From Berberis thunbergii (lineage: Eukaryota > Streptophyta > Magnoliopsida > Ranunculales > Berberidaceae), in assembly GCA_003290165.1 (NCBI GenBank), contig QNQO01010778.1, positions 1 to 64,000 of the forward strand: a stretch of DNA of 64,000 nt, read 5' to 3'. Below are positions 29,181 to 44,600 of the stretch, piece after piece. Under the pieces are notes generated by a model. It made no database searches. It saw only the letters and a program-made list of their open reading frames with translations, and had not been told where the DNA came from. The translations under genes were made by a program, and so were the position numbers. Every line of letters starts with the position of its first letter. Positions within the stretch are counted from its first letter, which is position 1.

Positions 29181-32100
29181 CCTACGCTCTACTCCCCATT
29201 TTACCGAATTGTAGGAAAAAAAAGGTTGAAACCTGAATTTTCTTTTCACCAATCAACTTTATATGCCTTCCCAACTGTCAGATTAAACCACACTGTGTCA
29301 AGATGATCCAATGGAAGATCTATGTTATCGCCGTAGTACCTCAAGACCCCATAACCAGAATGTGGAAAGGTGTTGTTAACCCTTTTTTTCTCCCTAGCTA
29401 AATTGCAAAATCTGGAAAGGGTTTATCCACCAAATGCAAAACAGAATGGCATCTCCAACCCACCGCATTTTCCCCAATCCAGAAACCCACAGAAGCTGAT
29501 AATACTTACCTTCCCGTTTTAGTAGCAGATGCACAACTCGGAAAACTGAAGAGGACAATCATATCTCAGTCGCCAAAATCCTTCACATTTAGTGAATTTT
29601 CCCAAGACCAACAAAACTAGAATTTATCAAGTTAGATTAGATGTGGAGTAACTGAGTTTGTCCTAAATCTACCAAAGATGTGTCTAGAAAGAAAAATGTA
29701 ATCGAGAAATTTCTGAATGGAAAAAGGCCAAAGAGCACTTGTAACTTGTAAGGGTGCCCTTGTTCAGGCCCAATTCAATAAACTAATCTTTTTACGAAGA
29801 CATTTCATGGTTAAAAAATAAGTCTGATTCACAAAATTAACATGTATTAGTCCCAGCCCAGGTAGTCAGTGTAACTCAGGTAGACAAGCACAACAACAAA
29901 AAACTGAGAGCAAATATACCCTTTTATAAAAAAGAACTATGAAATTGTGTATAGTTGAAATCTATGTTATCTCCGGTGTCCTTGGGCCCCTAGGAATTCT
30001 AGGAAACGATTTTCAAAAAATTTTAAAGAATCATATATTCCTTATAAGTCCAAATGAAATTTAAATCCATATTTATCCAAACATTTCTTGTTGAAGCATG
30101 CATATCAGTGAAGGAAGAGAGATATCATGAGAGAAGAAAAGAAACAAAAACAAAGAGCTTTGGAGTTGAGACTTGAGATGGAGAAGAAGATATTGAGAAT
30201 AAGGACTGAACAATTGAAAGTTCTTGTAAATTGTTATCTACTCTAAAACCGTAAGCTAATAGAGAAGGCAAATATAGCAAATCTATCAAGCTGGCAGCTT
30301 CTATGGAATGGGTGCAGTGGACTTTTAGTCTCAATACTCTCCCTCGGCATATAGCACTAGAGAAGCCTCCAAAGATTGTGTTGAGCAAAAACTGATCGTC
30401 CGACCTCTTCGAACCAAAGTTTAGACCATGTTAACTTGACATCTACTTTAAAATCTTAAGCTAATAGAAATGGCAAGCATATATCAAGCAGTCACAGCTA
30501 TAGAAGAGGAGTGAACTTTTAGTGACAATAGTATCAAAGATCAAATCGACCTGCTGGGCTTGAAAATTTTAGAAGTAGGGCTGCTGGGCTGGTCTACTTC
30601 ATCTTCATCAATGGACCAACTAGGTTCAATCGACCTAATTGGTCAAAGCTTGAGAGGTGTTCAAATATACCAGAGCCTTTGACTAGAGCCTTTTGGCTAT
30701 AGCCTACGCAAAATGAATAAATTTTTTAGGAGGTGCCTAGCCACACTTATGCCCACCTTTGACTGGATAGATTGAATAGATTTATTTTTTTATTTTTTCT
30801 AGTTAAATTTCATTGTCTGGTTACTGAGCACCATAAAATTTAAAAATAAAAATAAAATAAAACAAACAAACAAAGAACACAGAGAGAGAGAGAGAGAGAT
30901 GAGCACAAACAATCGCCAAAATTAAAATAATGATTGGATAACTTTGTTAGAACCCTCTGAACCTTGAGGCAGGTATCTCAGCTGAATGTAATGAACACAT
31001 CCATGACAACCAACTTTTGCCAGGGCCACGCTCAAGAATTGAATGCTTAACTTCACCTAAAAACTTAAAAAAAATAAAACTCCTAGCATGTCCACACGAA
31101 TCTATACAATGCAAATAAATAGCCTTCATAGCAAAACCCAACCTATACCAATGACAACTAAGCATATGCAGAATCCTCCAAATACTCCTTAATGCCTCAT
31201 TGACTATGGTTAGTGAAGTAAAACACTACACTGATTTGATTGAATTAATAGCAATATCTTAACTTTGGATGAAATATATTCAGATCATATATTGTGGCAT
31301 GTAATTTGTGCAGTTGTCAAAATCAATTAATAGGAGTGAATGAGAGGAACTAAACAATACAAAAGAACAAGCAGAATAAAACAGCTTTTGCTTCGGTTAT
31401 AAGTCAAAGTGGCCCAGCTATGCTTTTCCCTTGAAGCGACCAACGCAGGTAGCTTTGAGTACACATTAGTGTGAATAGCACATAGCAGAGTTTTCAAAAA
31501 TGTGAAGAAGTCAGGTGATCAATGGTGGATACAAAGGTCACTTTATAGTTATGGGGATGTCATTGGGATAGGCATTTTCTTATTCGGAGTATATAGTTCT
31601 CCCTAACAGTTCTTGATGTATTTGTTAGGGGAAACCAGTGTCCTATCATTGATGGTACCCCTCCCTCTCTTTTTATACTCCACTAATATAATTTCTTGTT
31701 TCTCTGATTTTAAAAAAAAAAAATATATATATATATATATATAGCACTTCTCAAGCCAGTAAAAATATGCAAAAATCTGTACAGACAATATAAGAATGTA
31801 AAACATACCTGAGAAGAACAGATTTTCCAGGAGCCAGTCCATAGTAGTCTTTTGAATCCTTTAGCCGGAAATCAGAACGTTCAATGTAGATAACATTTGT
31901 AAAAGGAACCTATAGTATGACAAAATCATTCGACAGTCATTAATTAATGATTTTATCAAAGCAGAAACTATATTTATAAATTATACTTCAACTATTGCCA
32001 AAATGATTCAGGAAGCGTTTATCAAGAACTTTCAAATAAGACCAATGATCAATTATTAGTCTGTTTTAAAACATTTTTCAGTATTTTAAAAATGTATAAT

Positions 32101-32565
32101 GGTATCTTTTTTTAAGTATTTTAAAATGTACAATGACTAGCATACTTGGAACATTCAAACATATGCCGGTGACGGGGACGCTAAGACTTGTAACTGATAA
32201 TATAACCCCGTCATCACCAATTTATTTATGTGTGCCAAAAATCCCAACAACGAGCTTGATGAATTGGAGATAGAACCAGTGCTACACACATGGGTGTTAC
32301 AAGAAAAATTCTTGCAGTTATATTTTACAATTTATGCATGTATAAGCTGTAACTTGTAGAGAGGGGCCAATCTTTTCATATGGATGAGTAAGGTAGCACA
32401 ACCATAATAATCTAATTCCCGCACACCCCTCCGACCCGCGTTACGAGAACGTGGTGCGTTCCCACACCACTAAAAGTGGCATACCGGAACGTATTCTTTT
32501 GGCGTACCGGAACATAATTGAAGTATAAACTTCAATGATATAATTATATAATACTTTTAAAAAAA

Positions 32566-32602
<37 letters not shown>

Positions 32603-35600
32603 ATGATGATGATAATAATAATAAATAAAATCAATAACTACAACAGATTACCATATCAAGATTTGCAAGGGGAAGTAGTTCAAGTTCAAACGACAAAGGA
32701 AAAAGAGTTCAATATTAGCTACTTAAATGTTTCTATGTTATTCTACATTTTGTTTTTAATCTAGTTCGAGAATGAAATTTTATTTTTAGATGAGAACATA
32801 TTATATAATTGTTTTGATTAGATGTTTAATAAGTACTTATTATTGTGCTATATAGATGTTCCAGTGCACATAGTAACATATATTACTAACCAAGACCTGA
32901 ATAAGACTTCAAAATTAACCCACCACCCCAACTCCATCTCAAATGGGACTACCCCCTCATACCACATAATGCCAAAGTAGCATACCCCACGTTCCCAGTA
33001 ACTATGGGCACAGCTACACTATAAATTCACAAAAGGATTTTCGTGGACGTACTACACCCCCCCCACAACACACACACAAGAAAGAAAAAGGTAAATGTTT
33101 TCATTGTAGTTAAAGAATCAAGTGAGTTAATGTCCTCCGTACATATTGAATTTCATAAACCCTGTAGGTTGTAGCTTCATTAGTTCTATTAAAAACAATA
33201 AAATCTATTGAATTAAGTAGTTTTTTCATAAGATTCCCAAATCTAACTGCATCCATAAAATTTTGAATTCCATCAATCTGTTGAAGTTCATTTTTCTTTT
33301 TCTTTTTATCAATCAATCTACATTCAAGTGGGCGAGTCGTCAACTTCTTTGGGTTGCAGGTTTTTTCACGACTAACATACAATTGATGACAATTACAAAA
33401 GCACTACAAAAGATTCTCTTTTCTTGTTTAACATACAATTGATGACAATAACGGTGACCCAAAAGCACTACAGAAGATTTCTCTTTTCTTGTCCTAACTT
33501 CTTAATAAGCATGCAGTAAACTAGAGGAAGTCAAGAGAACATCATCTTAGCTAAGATATCCAGATGTACCTTGTAAAATGCAGACGTATCATCTTCCCGA
33601 GCAAAAGGCCATTTCTTTGCATCGAGATCCATCACCAAGTTATCTGCTATATTTGTAATAACAACCTGACGAAGGAAAATAATTGCTGAAGATCCAAACT
33701 GATGAGCTAAACAAAATAAACTTAAATTTATTACTTCTTGAACAGACACATCAAAATGGAAGAGATACCCGTCTGACAATGCACTTTTCAACCTGCAATT
33801 ACTATGTCACTAAAACAAACTAGCCCCAACCATCAGACGGCCATGCAGCATATGACTTTCATTCGTATTATAAAATGATAAGGGAAATAATTAATCAACC
33901 CAGAAATGTCAGACTTATGATGGGATCACTTAGTAAGAATGCTTGTATACTGGAAGTTTACATTTTTTTGTGTCAAATACATGTCAAGGTTTATTAATAA
34001 TATTCAAAAGAGTGTGTTAGAAACTCACAATACAGTAAGCAAAAACAAAATACGAAAAAATGACAATAAAGGAAGGATATCCCAACTAAACATGAACATG
34101 TCAAAATATATATGCTTTTGTCTTATGGGAAGATCCCCAATGCCAAATGTCTTCCAATAAAGTAATGAAGCACTCCTTCGTGGATAGAGGCTTTCCTTAA
34201 AAACTCTTCTATTTCTTTCCTCCCAGAGAGGCCATGTAACAAAGTGAATCTCTATGGCAGATCCATTTGCCCACCCTAAATGTGTTTCCATTTGACTAAC
34301 CAATCTCTAGATCCCTGAACTAGCCAATATCCTTTGAATTCCTTACGGAAGGCAGACGAGACTTCTTTGGAATATCTGCAATTCATACGGATGTGAATAA
34401 CAAACTTTTCATCCTAATTGCATGGTACACATGGTTTGGGATTTGCATCCCTCTTTTTTTTAATTATCCACAGTGAGCATTCTGCCTTGGATGACACCCC
34501 AGAAGAAGAAATTCAGTTCTGAAGGTCGAGTTTGATCCGAATTTTCTTGGCTATGATCAGAGATGAAAGGGCTCAAATGGAGGTACTAGCTTCTGAAATC
34601 AGAATTTCAAACATCCTTTTAAGAGAGAAGTCATCTCTATTTCCTTCCCACACTAGCTCATCATTCCCTTCACCGATTTTTATGTCTTAAAAGGCTGGAC
34701 AGCAAGTTTCCACATCCCTTCAACTCACATTAGTTAAAATTTCCTTCTGAAGTTAAACTTCCATCCCTGCTGATCATACAAATTTTGCAATTGAACCTCT
34801 CTTATTTCTGGCTTTCTGCACTAGTAAAAGAGGTGTGGGACGAGATTTTCAACTTTAAGAAGTTGTGCCTTTTGAGTTTGGCTGCGTTTGGCATGCAGAT
34901 TACACTAATTGGTAGAGCTGTTAAGTATATTATCCACTTAAGTTCTGTCTGGGTTGTGCGGTGGACAGTGTAACTTCAATCAAGCATCCACTTTTTGAAA
35001 AATTGGGAAGGAAGAGTCCTAGTAAAGACCAAGAATTCTTCTTTCCTGGTTTCATAAAACTTCCTTGTGCCTGCTGCACAAAAATGGAGAGTTTTCTAAG
35101 AAATAGCCCTTGCTGAATCCCACTCATCCCATAGTTTCCACTTAGCATATCTAGCTATCTGCAAGGATATGTCTAACCTGTCTAATCCGCCTTCCCGCTG
35201 AAGTGTTTCCTTTCTAGGTTTAAGTCTGATTTCCAACTTAAATTTGAAGATCTAGGTTTGAGCCTTTGAGAAAGAGTAATGCCGTTTATGATATAAAGGA
35301 TGGTAATCCATAAAACTGTCTGGATATCTGATCCACCTGAGGAGACGACGGAGATTCCAAGTAGAAATGTGATCTCTCAAGGACAGACTAATCCTGAGTA
35401 TTACCATAGCAACAATTGTCTTTCTAGAATATATCAAACAGTAACACAGATGTTGTTCTTAACCCACCTGCCAGCAATATATATCTATAAGAATACCCAC
35501 ATAATTTACATACATAAGTTGCAAGCATCTTTCAGAAAGAAACGCCATGTGTTCTTCAGTTTTTTCAATGATTTTCACATCACAAGGTTGTCTGCACTAT

Positions 35601-38600
35601 TTGACATCTTTACTGTAAACCTTTATGCTCCGTTGGTTTTATGCTCACCAAATAAACTAATCAAATAGAAATAAAATAAGACTACAGTCAGATGCATGTA
35701 CATACCTTGAGAGGATGCAGCACAACCATTGTACGAGGTGCTGTTTCATTTAGCTCTTCTCTGATGTGGTGTTCAAGTTTCTCCAACTGAATCATGCTAT
35801 TGTCACTGGCCAATGTGATTATCATCAGTATCTCTTTCATCAACAACATATAATAAAATATCAAAGCAAGTATAAATGATAGGGAGCAACGAAGTATAAG
35901 TTGAAGCAATCACCAAAGAAAACAAAAGAGTGAATACATCAGCCTAAATACAGGTAATATATGAAATTCGTTCATTTTCAATGTGAGAATACTTTCCATT
36001 GTGAACAAGGCATCAGAGAGGTACCTTCTCCAACAATTTGAATTCATGTAAGGCATTGGGACATCCAATATGATGTCATTCGCCCTATGTATCAAGTCTT
36101 GAAACATCTTATTTTCACCTCCATCAAACTTGAAACACGAACCATGTTTGAGAAAAGTATCCAATGAACTAACAATAGTTCACAAACTAAATGAGTTATC
36201 AAAATCAAGGATTGTGATTTCGTTTTTCGAGTTAATTTCAATCTCCTGATTTTAAGAAATATTTCGTGTAAAGAAAACACGTAAAAATTTTGAGGATACG
36301 TGAAATATATATATATACAGTGTTCTAAAAATCGCTAGGCGCTGGGCGGGCGGCGAGCAGGTGCCTAGGCGGTCTTAGGTTTTGTATTATAACTTTAATA
36401 ACTTACAAAAGTTAAGCATAATACCTTATCAATTACATCCAATTTAATGTCAATATATATATGCAAAATTTAAAAACATGAAAAATTAACAATCGTGAAC
36501 AAAATTTATTAAAACTCAAATGACTGAAGTTGGTCATGATGGGTACTTTATATAAATTTGAATTCGTGTACTCTTTTATTTTTCTTCAAATTGCATGAAT
36601 AACCTCAGTTATGTTTGATAAAATCTACATTCGTAAAATTGGTACCGGCAGATCCTTTGAGAATTCCATTAAGTAATCATCATTCGCTACATTTAGACAT
36701 ATCATCATTATCATCATCAAAGCTCATTCCCGAGATTTTCTAAAAAAATATTAAATAGTTTATTTCTAAAAAATAGGAAAGAAAAATAAAATAAGAACAC
36801 AATCAACCTTATTAAAAAATAAAAAATAAAAAAATAAAAAAAAATAAAAAAATAAAAAAATAAAAAATCTCCCAGACCGCCTAGGCCGCCTAGCCCGCCT
36901 AGACCCCGCCCAGACCCGCCCAGACTGCCCAGAACCGCCCAGACAGCCGCCCAGGCATTAATCTGGGTGGTTTTCCACCTTCTAGCGCCTAGGCGGCCGC
37001 CTAGACCGATTTTTAGAACACTGTATATATATAATGAATTTCGAGAGTATGTAAAATATGTCAAAAAAATTTGAAAGTAAACACACTAAATGAAGCCTAA
37101 ATACCAAGAAATGTAACAAACAATAAATTAATCTATAACCAGAAAATTAGGGCATGATTTCAAAAATCAATATATAAGTTGAAGAAATGATAATTAGTAA
37201 ATAAGGGGTTGTTTCAAAAATCAATAAATAATTAGAAGAAATGATAATTAAAAAAACCCCTCGAAAAAGTGTAATAATCGTATCTGGTTTTTGTATTTTT
37301 ACAAAATTTACGAAAAAACAGTGAAATTTGCGAGAAAAAAAAAACCTCAAAATTTTTCGAAAAACTGTAATTTTTTTCGTTCGCCCTTTTTCTTTTCGTA
37401 ATTAAAAGAAAACCAAAATTTTTGCGTAACCTCATTCCTTGATCAAAATAGGAGGTTCACATTCTCCATTAGAACCATAAAGCAAATGCGTACAACAGCC
37501 ATCATTCTGTAATCAAATTGTCAACAGCAAGATTGTTGCCCTCACACAAAGAAAAGAAATGCCATGACCAAGAACGATAGCAGAAACAACATGAAATAGT
37601 ATAATTCTATATGTGGTTTGTGAGCACAAACATGAACAAGTTCCATTAATTTAGGAGATCTGCAATAATAGTCTGAAAGGTTTATAGTCACCTTCTAGTG
37701 ATTCCAATTCCTCGAACAAAAGCATTAATTGAAGTTGAAGTCACTCCTCGGCGCCGTAAACCAGCCAGTGTCATTAATCGAGGATCATCCCAACCGTCCA
37801 CCCACTTTTCTGTCACGAGACGGTTCAGCTACATGGCAAAACACAGTAAAAAGGAAAATGGTGAGGTTTAAAAAAATAAAACATCAAAATGAAGAATTTG
37901 GTTCATGTTAGAAGATTCATAAAACAGTGATTGAATTTTTTTTGTACTTATTACAATACCACACCTTGCGCTTAGACATAACCGTATTACTCATGTTCAA
38001 CCGTGAATACTCCCAAACAACTGGTTGGTAAAGGCTCAAGGAATTTAATAACCAGTAATATGAAGCACGCCTGGTCTCGAATTCAAGAGTACAAAGCTGC
38101 AACAAAAACATCACCAGTCACAGACATAACTTAGTGTTCAACTGTAAACTGTTGGTAAAAACCTATAACCAAATTAAAGTTTAACAATAATACAAAATGA
38201 TAAGTAATCATCTAATCTTCTTATTAGATCCATGTCCATATTTTCTAAATGAATTTTTAATTTATAGAAAGTCATATGGTACACACATGCTATATCACAT
38301 CTATTCTCTGTCAAATCAAACCAAACAATCCATCTTCCCTTTCAAATGTGCACAAATCCATCTACATCTTCAATACATATGGAACAACTTTGCCTTTCTT
38401 AGTTTTTTCTAACATCAGTCAATCACAGGTGTTCAAATTTTTATCCATCTCCAGTTAAAAGAGAGAATCTCACAAAATTGTGAGGTTTTTTAATTATTCC
38501 GCTATTATGCTTTCAATTTTTAAAGAATGTGTCATTAGCTTGGCCAAGCATTAATCAAAGATAAGGATAAAAATATGTGTTGCTCTGTAGTGAAGAGAAT

Positions 38601-41600
38601 TGCTTTTTCCCTTATTCCTTAACTTTTTAGGTGCATGTCAAAATTGTTTGTATTTTTCCATAGAGCTCTCTGCCAGTAAATTTTTAACACAACCCACAAT
38701 ATTATCATTACCATTGAATACAGCTCCCACAAGAAAATCGTCCTATTAAGATTGTAACTGATGGAAAGACACTTAAGAATTATAGCCTATCAATGTAAAT
38801 GATAACGATATAATAAGGACAATACCATATTTACATATATTGTTATAAACATTAAACACCACAAACGAAGAAACAAAGCATCTACCCAATTGCTCCCCAA
38901 CTCATAACAAAGAAATGACAACCTATTATCCTCTAATCAATAACCACAATCCATAGCCTTCAAGCACATTGCTGATCTCTGCAAGACCTTTTACAGAGCA
39001 ACAGAGTCAAAAGAGTAACCCAACTCTCAACCTTGTCCCCCATAGAATCCGAATTAACACTCAAGAAGTTTCACATACCAACGCTCTTCATCCTTCAGTT
39101 GCTGCCTTCTCTACTAACACACAAGGAGTTTCACACACCTTGTTCTTTCTTCAGTAGCTGCTTTCTCTTCTCCTCCTGTTTTCTAGAGTAAGCATCCATG
39201 GATGCATTCTCAAAGGATGAATCCAACTTCTTTTCAAATTTTGGATCAGTGATTACTTCTAACCTAAGAATCATTTCATCCCACAAATTCATGTCCTGAA
39301 AATCATCCAAGCAGAAGACCCCTAGACCACTAAGTGACCCACATCCTTGTTTCTTCATTTGTCCATCTCTTCTGACCTTAGGATAGGTGTGAATAACTTG
39401 AGCAAATAGTGATGAAACCGGCCAAGTCCATTATTCATTCTAACACCCTTCTAGATTGTGCACAATTGACCTCCCAAGGCCCCTGCAGCTAATCATTTGA
39501 GCTTGACCTGCCACTAGAAGTAACATGCAGGCTGGCATATTCTTTTGGGATATGCCCATCCCACTTCCTTCCTACCCCAATCCAAGCAATTGGATTTTCT
39601 CCTAGAATAAACCTCATGCTTCGATATCTCTTTCTTGACTGAATCTGAGACATGCTGTAAGATACATGTCTTTAGCACCTTGATCATTTGTAAAGTCAAC
39701 AATGAGCAATCCAAAAGGAATACGAAAATTAGATTAAATGTGGCATTCTAAAGCATATTGCATGTGTAACCATATGTTAATATATCTACAGTTCTATACC
39801 CTCAGATTATATGACAAACAATTCAATCATAAACAATTTGCAGTGTCGATCACTTCGTTATGATGCCAATAGTCAATGCCAAAGCCCAAGTTCAATTAAT
39901 TGTTGCATGAAGCATATCTACATGCACAACCACAAACTAACACTAACATATACATATAGATAACCGACAAGGAAAACATACCGAATGTGTGATATTCTCA
40001 AGAGAATCAACAATGCAATGAGCATAGTCATAGCTAGGATAAATACACCACTTGTCTCCTGAATGCGGATGAGGGGTGAACTGCATAAATCAAACAAATG
40101 ACAAGTTAGTAACTATGTGAACTTAAGGAGGAAAGAATCAAGATATGCACACTTGCCTTTATGCGATATGCTATAAGATCATACATGTTGTAATTATCAC
40201 TCTGCATGTCTTGCTTCATTCTAAGTGTCGCTTCACCTTCCCCAAACTTCCCTACTCTCATGTCATTAAAAAGCTTCAATGATTCTGCAACCGGCCTGTC
40301 CCTCCAGGGGCTATTCATCTTTTTCTCCCTGTATTCCTTTATCTCTTCAGGTGTCTAAAATTAATGAAAATGTTATAGTCAACACCTTATATTAGAAACA
40401 TGAACACATGTTCAATTTAAACAAGAAGACAAAGGATTGTATCCAGACTGTTGGACAAAAAATATTTGCTTTAGAGATAACCTCCAAATTAGCTAGACCA
40501 AGAAAATATTCCAGTTAATAATCAAAACACATAGAACAGTATAGCAGGCTGTTATGCATCCAGTAACATTTCTGTTTTTTTTTTTTATTTAGCAAAAGTG
40601 CCATATTGACACAAAACTATTAGAATTTGAATACACAAGAAAATTAATACAAGCTGCTCAAGATTTTTAGCATTATAACCTGGTGATCAACGTAAGCATG
40701 GCCCCTCCGTATCAGCTCTACGGCGAGATCGTATAAATCTTGAAAATAATCACTGGTATATGTGATCTACAAGATCCAAAGGTCATTATAGGTTGCACAA
40801 ACACAGCAGCTAGTAAATCAGTCAGAATACATACCTTGAAAGGTTTCCAACCCATCCATTCGACAATTTCTTCAATATGGTCAATATATTCTTTCTTTTC
40901 GGCTTCAGGGTTTGTATCATCGTATCTATCATCCTGAATGAGTTAGAAACTAAAGAAATAGAAATCTGAGACATCCAAAGTACACATCGGGCCTACATAT
41001 GCTCGTGTATGTGTGAGATTAAGGAGGGAAATAGATCTAGTCATATAATGCATAGGGACAATATAACATGAAATTACTTAATTGACTAATATTTGGTAAC
41101 ATAATCTCGTAATTAATATTTGGAAACACAGTCTCACAAGTGTTTATAGCTATTGAGACCTATGCCTCAAGACCCAAATAGCAAATCATGAAAAAACAGG
41201 AGAACCTTTTTCAAGTAAACAAGACAACATTTCTCAAGTAAATATAAAATTAAGCATACTCACTAGGACTGAATGAATGACAAACAAATCCAACATAATA
41301 GAACAGGAGAGCAAATTTCCATGAGAAAGCTACAAAATTTAATCAAAAACCAGATGTGCATGATCGGATAACGAAAATGTTATGGTTTATATTTTATTTT
41401 TTTGTTATTGTGATTACTAGTTATTCCAGCTGATATAATAAATAGAATGGCTCAATGTTAACCCAGGTTGTGAAAAAAATCAACTGCACAAGCAACATTT
41501 AAATGAGGATAGCAAAGAGTCATGTTGCACACTAGAACAATATCTTGGCAGTAAGAAATCACATACATGAGAAGCTAATAATCCTTACCTGAGGTAACAA

Positions 41601-44600
41601 CCTCCCTCTCTATCTTTTGCTAGGCCAAAGCTAACGAACATAGCCTGTAGAAGTGTTAATTAGATGATGAACCAATCCTAGATAAATAGCAGAGCAATGA
41701 AAGTTCCTATAATAACAAAGTATTACCTTAGCATGACCAATATGAAGGTAGCCATTTGGTTCTGGTGGAAAGCGAGTCAAGACTTTACCTCCAGTGGTTT
41801 TCAGATGTTTTTCAAGCATTTCCCTTGTATTAGAAACCCGCAAAACAGGGCGGTCGCTGAAAAATATTTCAGTATGCACCTAACGAACACAGAGATATCG
41901 TCTGGAGTTATGAATTTCAAATTAACATGATAATCCAGAAATAAGAGAACTTGTTTTCTCTTCAAAAAATCAGAGAAGATATGAGAATTGAGAACCATAA
42001 TATCTGTGGTCAATTTCCATTGATATCATCATCTATTCAAAAGCAAAAGTCAAAAATAGTCCAATGAGGAAACCTGAAAGATTTGCAAACTCACATGCTG
42101 CACCAAATAATACCAAACAAAAAACTTATCATCACTACTTCAATAGTCAGTATTCTTTGGGGTAAGTCTAAGGTTGTGTTTGTTTTCACTAAGAAGTAAG
42201 AAGGTTGAGATCTTACTCCAGAGATTTTTAGTAAGCACTTTACCATATTACTCCAGCGAATATAGTAAACACTTTCGTTTTGTTTCCTAGAGTCAGAACT
42301 TCAAAACAAACGATCTGAATATTAGTCAAAGTTCTGAATAAGAAGTCGGTCAGAATTTTGCTTCGAAGCAAACACAGCCACCCCCCTAGAAGTTTGATAA
42401 TGAAGTAGTACTTTGCAAGCATGTTTTAAACACCAGATTGATCAACATGTCCAATTATGCTCACTTTATGTGTTACACCATGGGTACATCAAGTATATGG
42501 GAGTCATTAGTCTGGAGAAGGAATTTGACAGCAATCCATGAGTGAATTATGTCTCAAACCCTACAAATTTGCATTTCATACATTGTCGAATAAATCATAC
42601 TATAGAGCATGCACCACCATAAGTCAAAAGTAAGATAAGCTAACTACTCATGGTTCACTGTTCTCGATCCTAGCTCTCAATTAGACATCTCCATACCCAA
42701 TGGAATAGGTAAGCGGCACACGTTATCCCCACGAACTTGCTAACACCTCGCTACCATTATGTTTCACTACGTGAGATATTGGCACTTGCCACAGATCACT
42801 TGTGCCATGTCCTACTTGTGAGAATTGGAACTCTTGGAACACCTAACCAACTCACAAAGAAAAACACCTCCTATTATTGAGACCGCCACAAGCATGAAAT
42901 AAAGACCAAACACTTGTTACGTGGAGACACTTGTTTATCACTTGAGTCAGCACATGTACATGCCAATTCCCATGCTCTAATAGAATCAAGTTGTACAGGA
43001 ATGTAACACCTTGTGCATGCGGGTGGTTAAGGCTGAGAGGCTACCAAGTGTTATAATCCCACATCGCCTAGGTGAGGAAAAGGGATGTGGCTACGGGCTT
43101 GGATTTCAGTGATATGACAAGTTTTAAAACTGTAAAGGTGGTAAGGCCCAAAGCAGACAATATCATACCATGTTGATCAGATCGTTACGAGAATCATGTG
43201 TATGGTTCCTACGGCTACGAGAAGAGCATTGAGTTCATGAGAGGTCGATTAACGGAAAAAAAAAATTAATTTTAATTTTAAAAAAATAAAAAAATTTGAA
43301 CGAAGAAATATGCTATGTTGACAATAACTACTATCACATTTAGCTCATCAAGAGTTTACAAAAAAATAAAAGAATGTGTGATGTAATTCGGAGGAAAACA
43401 ACGTTGTTATTATAAATTAAGCATGACAATAGTGAATTTTTGGTCATCAACACAACTCATGGATGCAGCTGTCTATGGAGCCATTGTGCTTTTTTCCTTT
43501 CTTTTTTCTATTTATGTGTTGTTAATTCTTTTAACTTGATGCCCACCATCCCCTACTTTTTCTTGCTTTCCTTTTTTGAGGTCAATCAAAAAGAAAAACA
43601 AGACTCCTAGTTACATAAACAAGGAGTAAAAAATGAATCCCATTAAAACTGAACGGAGTAGAACAAGCCAACCAGTGGAAGGCAAAACCAAGAAAAGATC
43701 CTGGGCTGAGGAAACATTCCTAAATATCTGTTTGTTCCCTTCCTCTCGAAAAGGCTTGACAACTCCACTCATGCAAGACATTAACTATCGTTCTCAGAAA
43801 AACACAAGACAACATGCAAAATGAATCTAGTAACACCGCAAGGAAGAAGTAAAACATATTTGGTCTAAAAATCAACGTAATCAAGTTAACTAGAGAAGCG
43901 AAGTGTTGCTTTGGTCACAGTGAAAACATAAACCAAAAGCGAGGAAAAGCAAACGTTGTTTGAGAAAGCATAAAGCATTTAAAGCGGTTGATTTAAAAAA
44001 TAAAAATTTGAGAGTTTTTTTATAACAAAAATTATTCCATTTTCCAAAGACTCCAAAGTTGAAACAAAGATAATCGTTTTTTAGTTGTTCACACAGTACA
44101 AGTGTACAACTAAGTTGTTAATTGAATATAAAGTAGACTAAACAAATTTTGTTAGATTGTAATTATGTAGTTATCATTTATTAAACAAAGATTTAGCCAA
44201 AAGTACTTGTATGTGTATAGAACAAACGTTTTAGTCTAATTCAAAAGAACTCTAGTCAAAACTCCATGTCCTTTTTATGATGTATCCTTTTTGTTTGTTT
44301 TTTTTGTTTTTTTATTAATCAAAAAGCAAGGATTGTATTAAAAATGAAAGGTGACTGCCAGAGTCACAAGTACAAAAAGTGAAGCCTTGGAGAGAACATG
44401 AGAGCAATTACAATCTAAACAAGCTTTCCCAATCAAAAATGCAAACATGAAACTCCAAGTCAAGTCAAACGTGAACCCCCACACTTGTCCCCAGTGCCAC
44501 ACTAGAGATTTGATCTCCTTACAAATGGTACGAACATCCTTTTTTCTATCTTTGAAGATTCTACCATTTCTTTCCTTCCAAACGATTCAAAAAGTACCAA

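Noticed and set aside
30884..30898. Possible CRISPR or functional array at short tandem repeats (GA, AT and TTTA tracts)
   Set aside because: Simple microsatellites without spacers, and the genome is eukaryotic.
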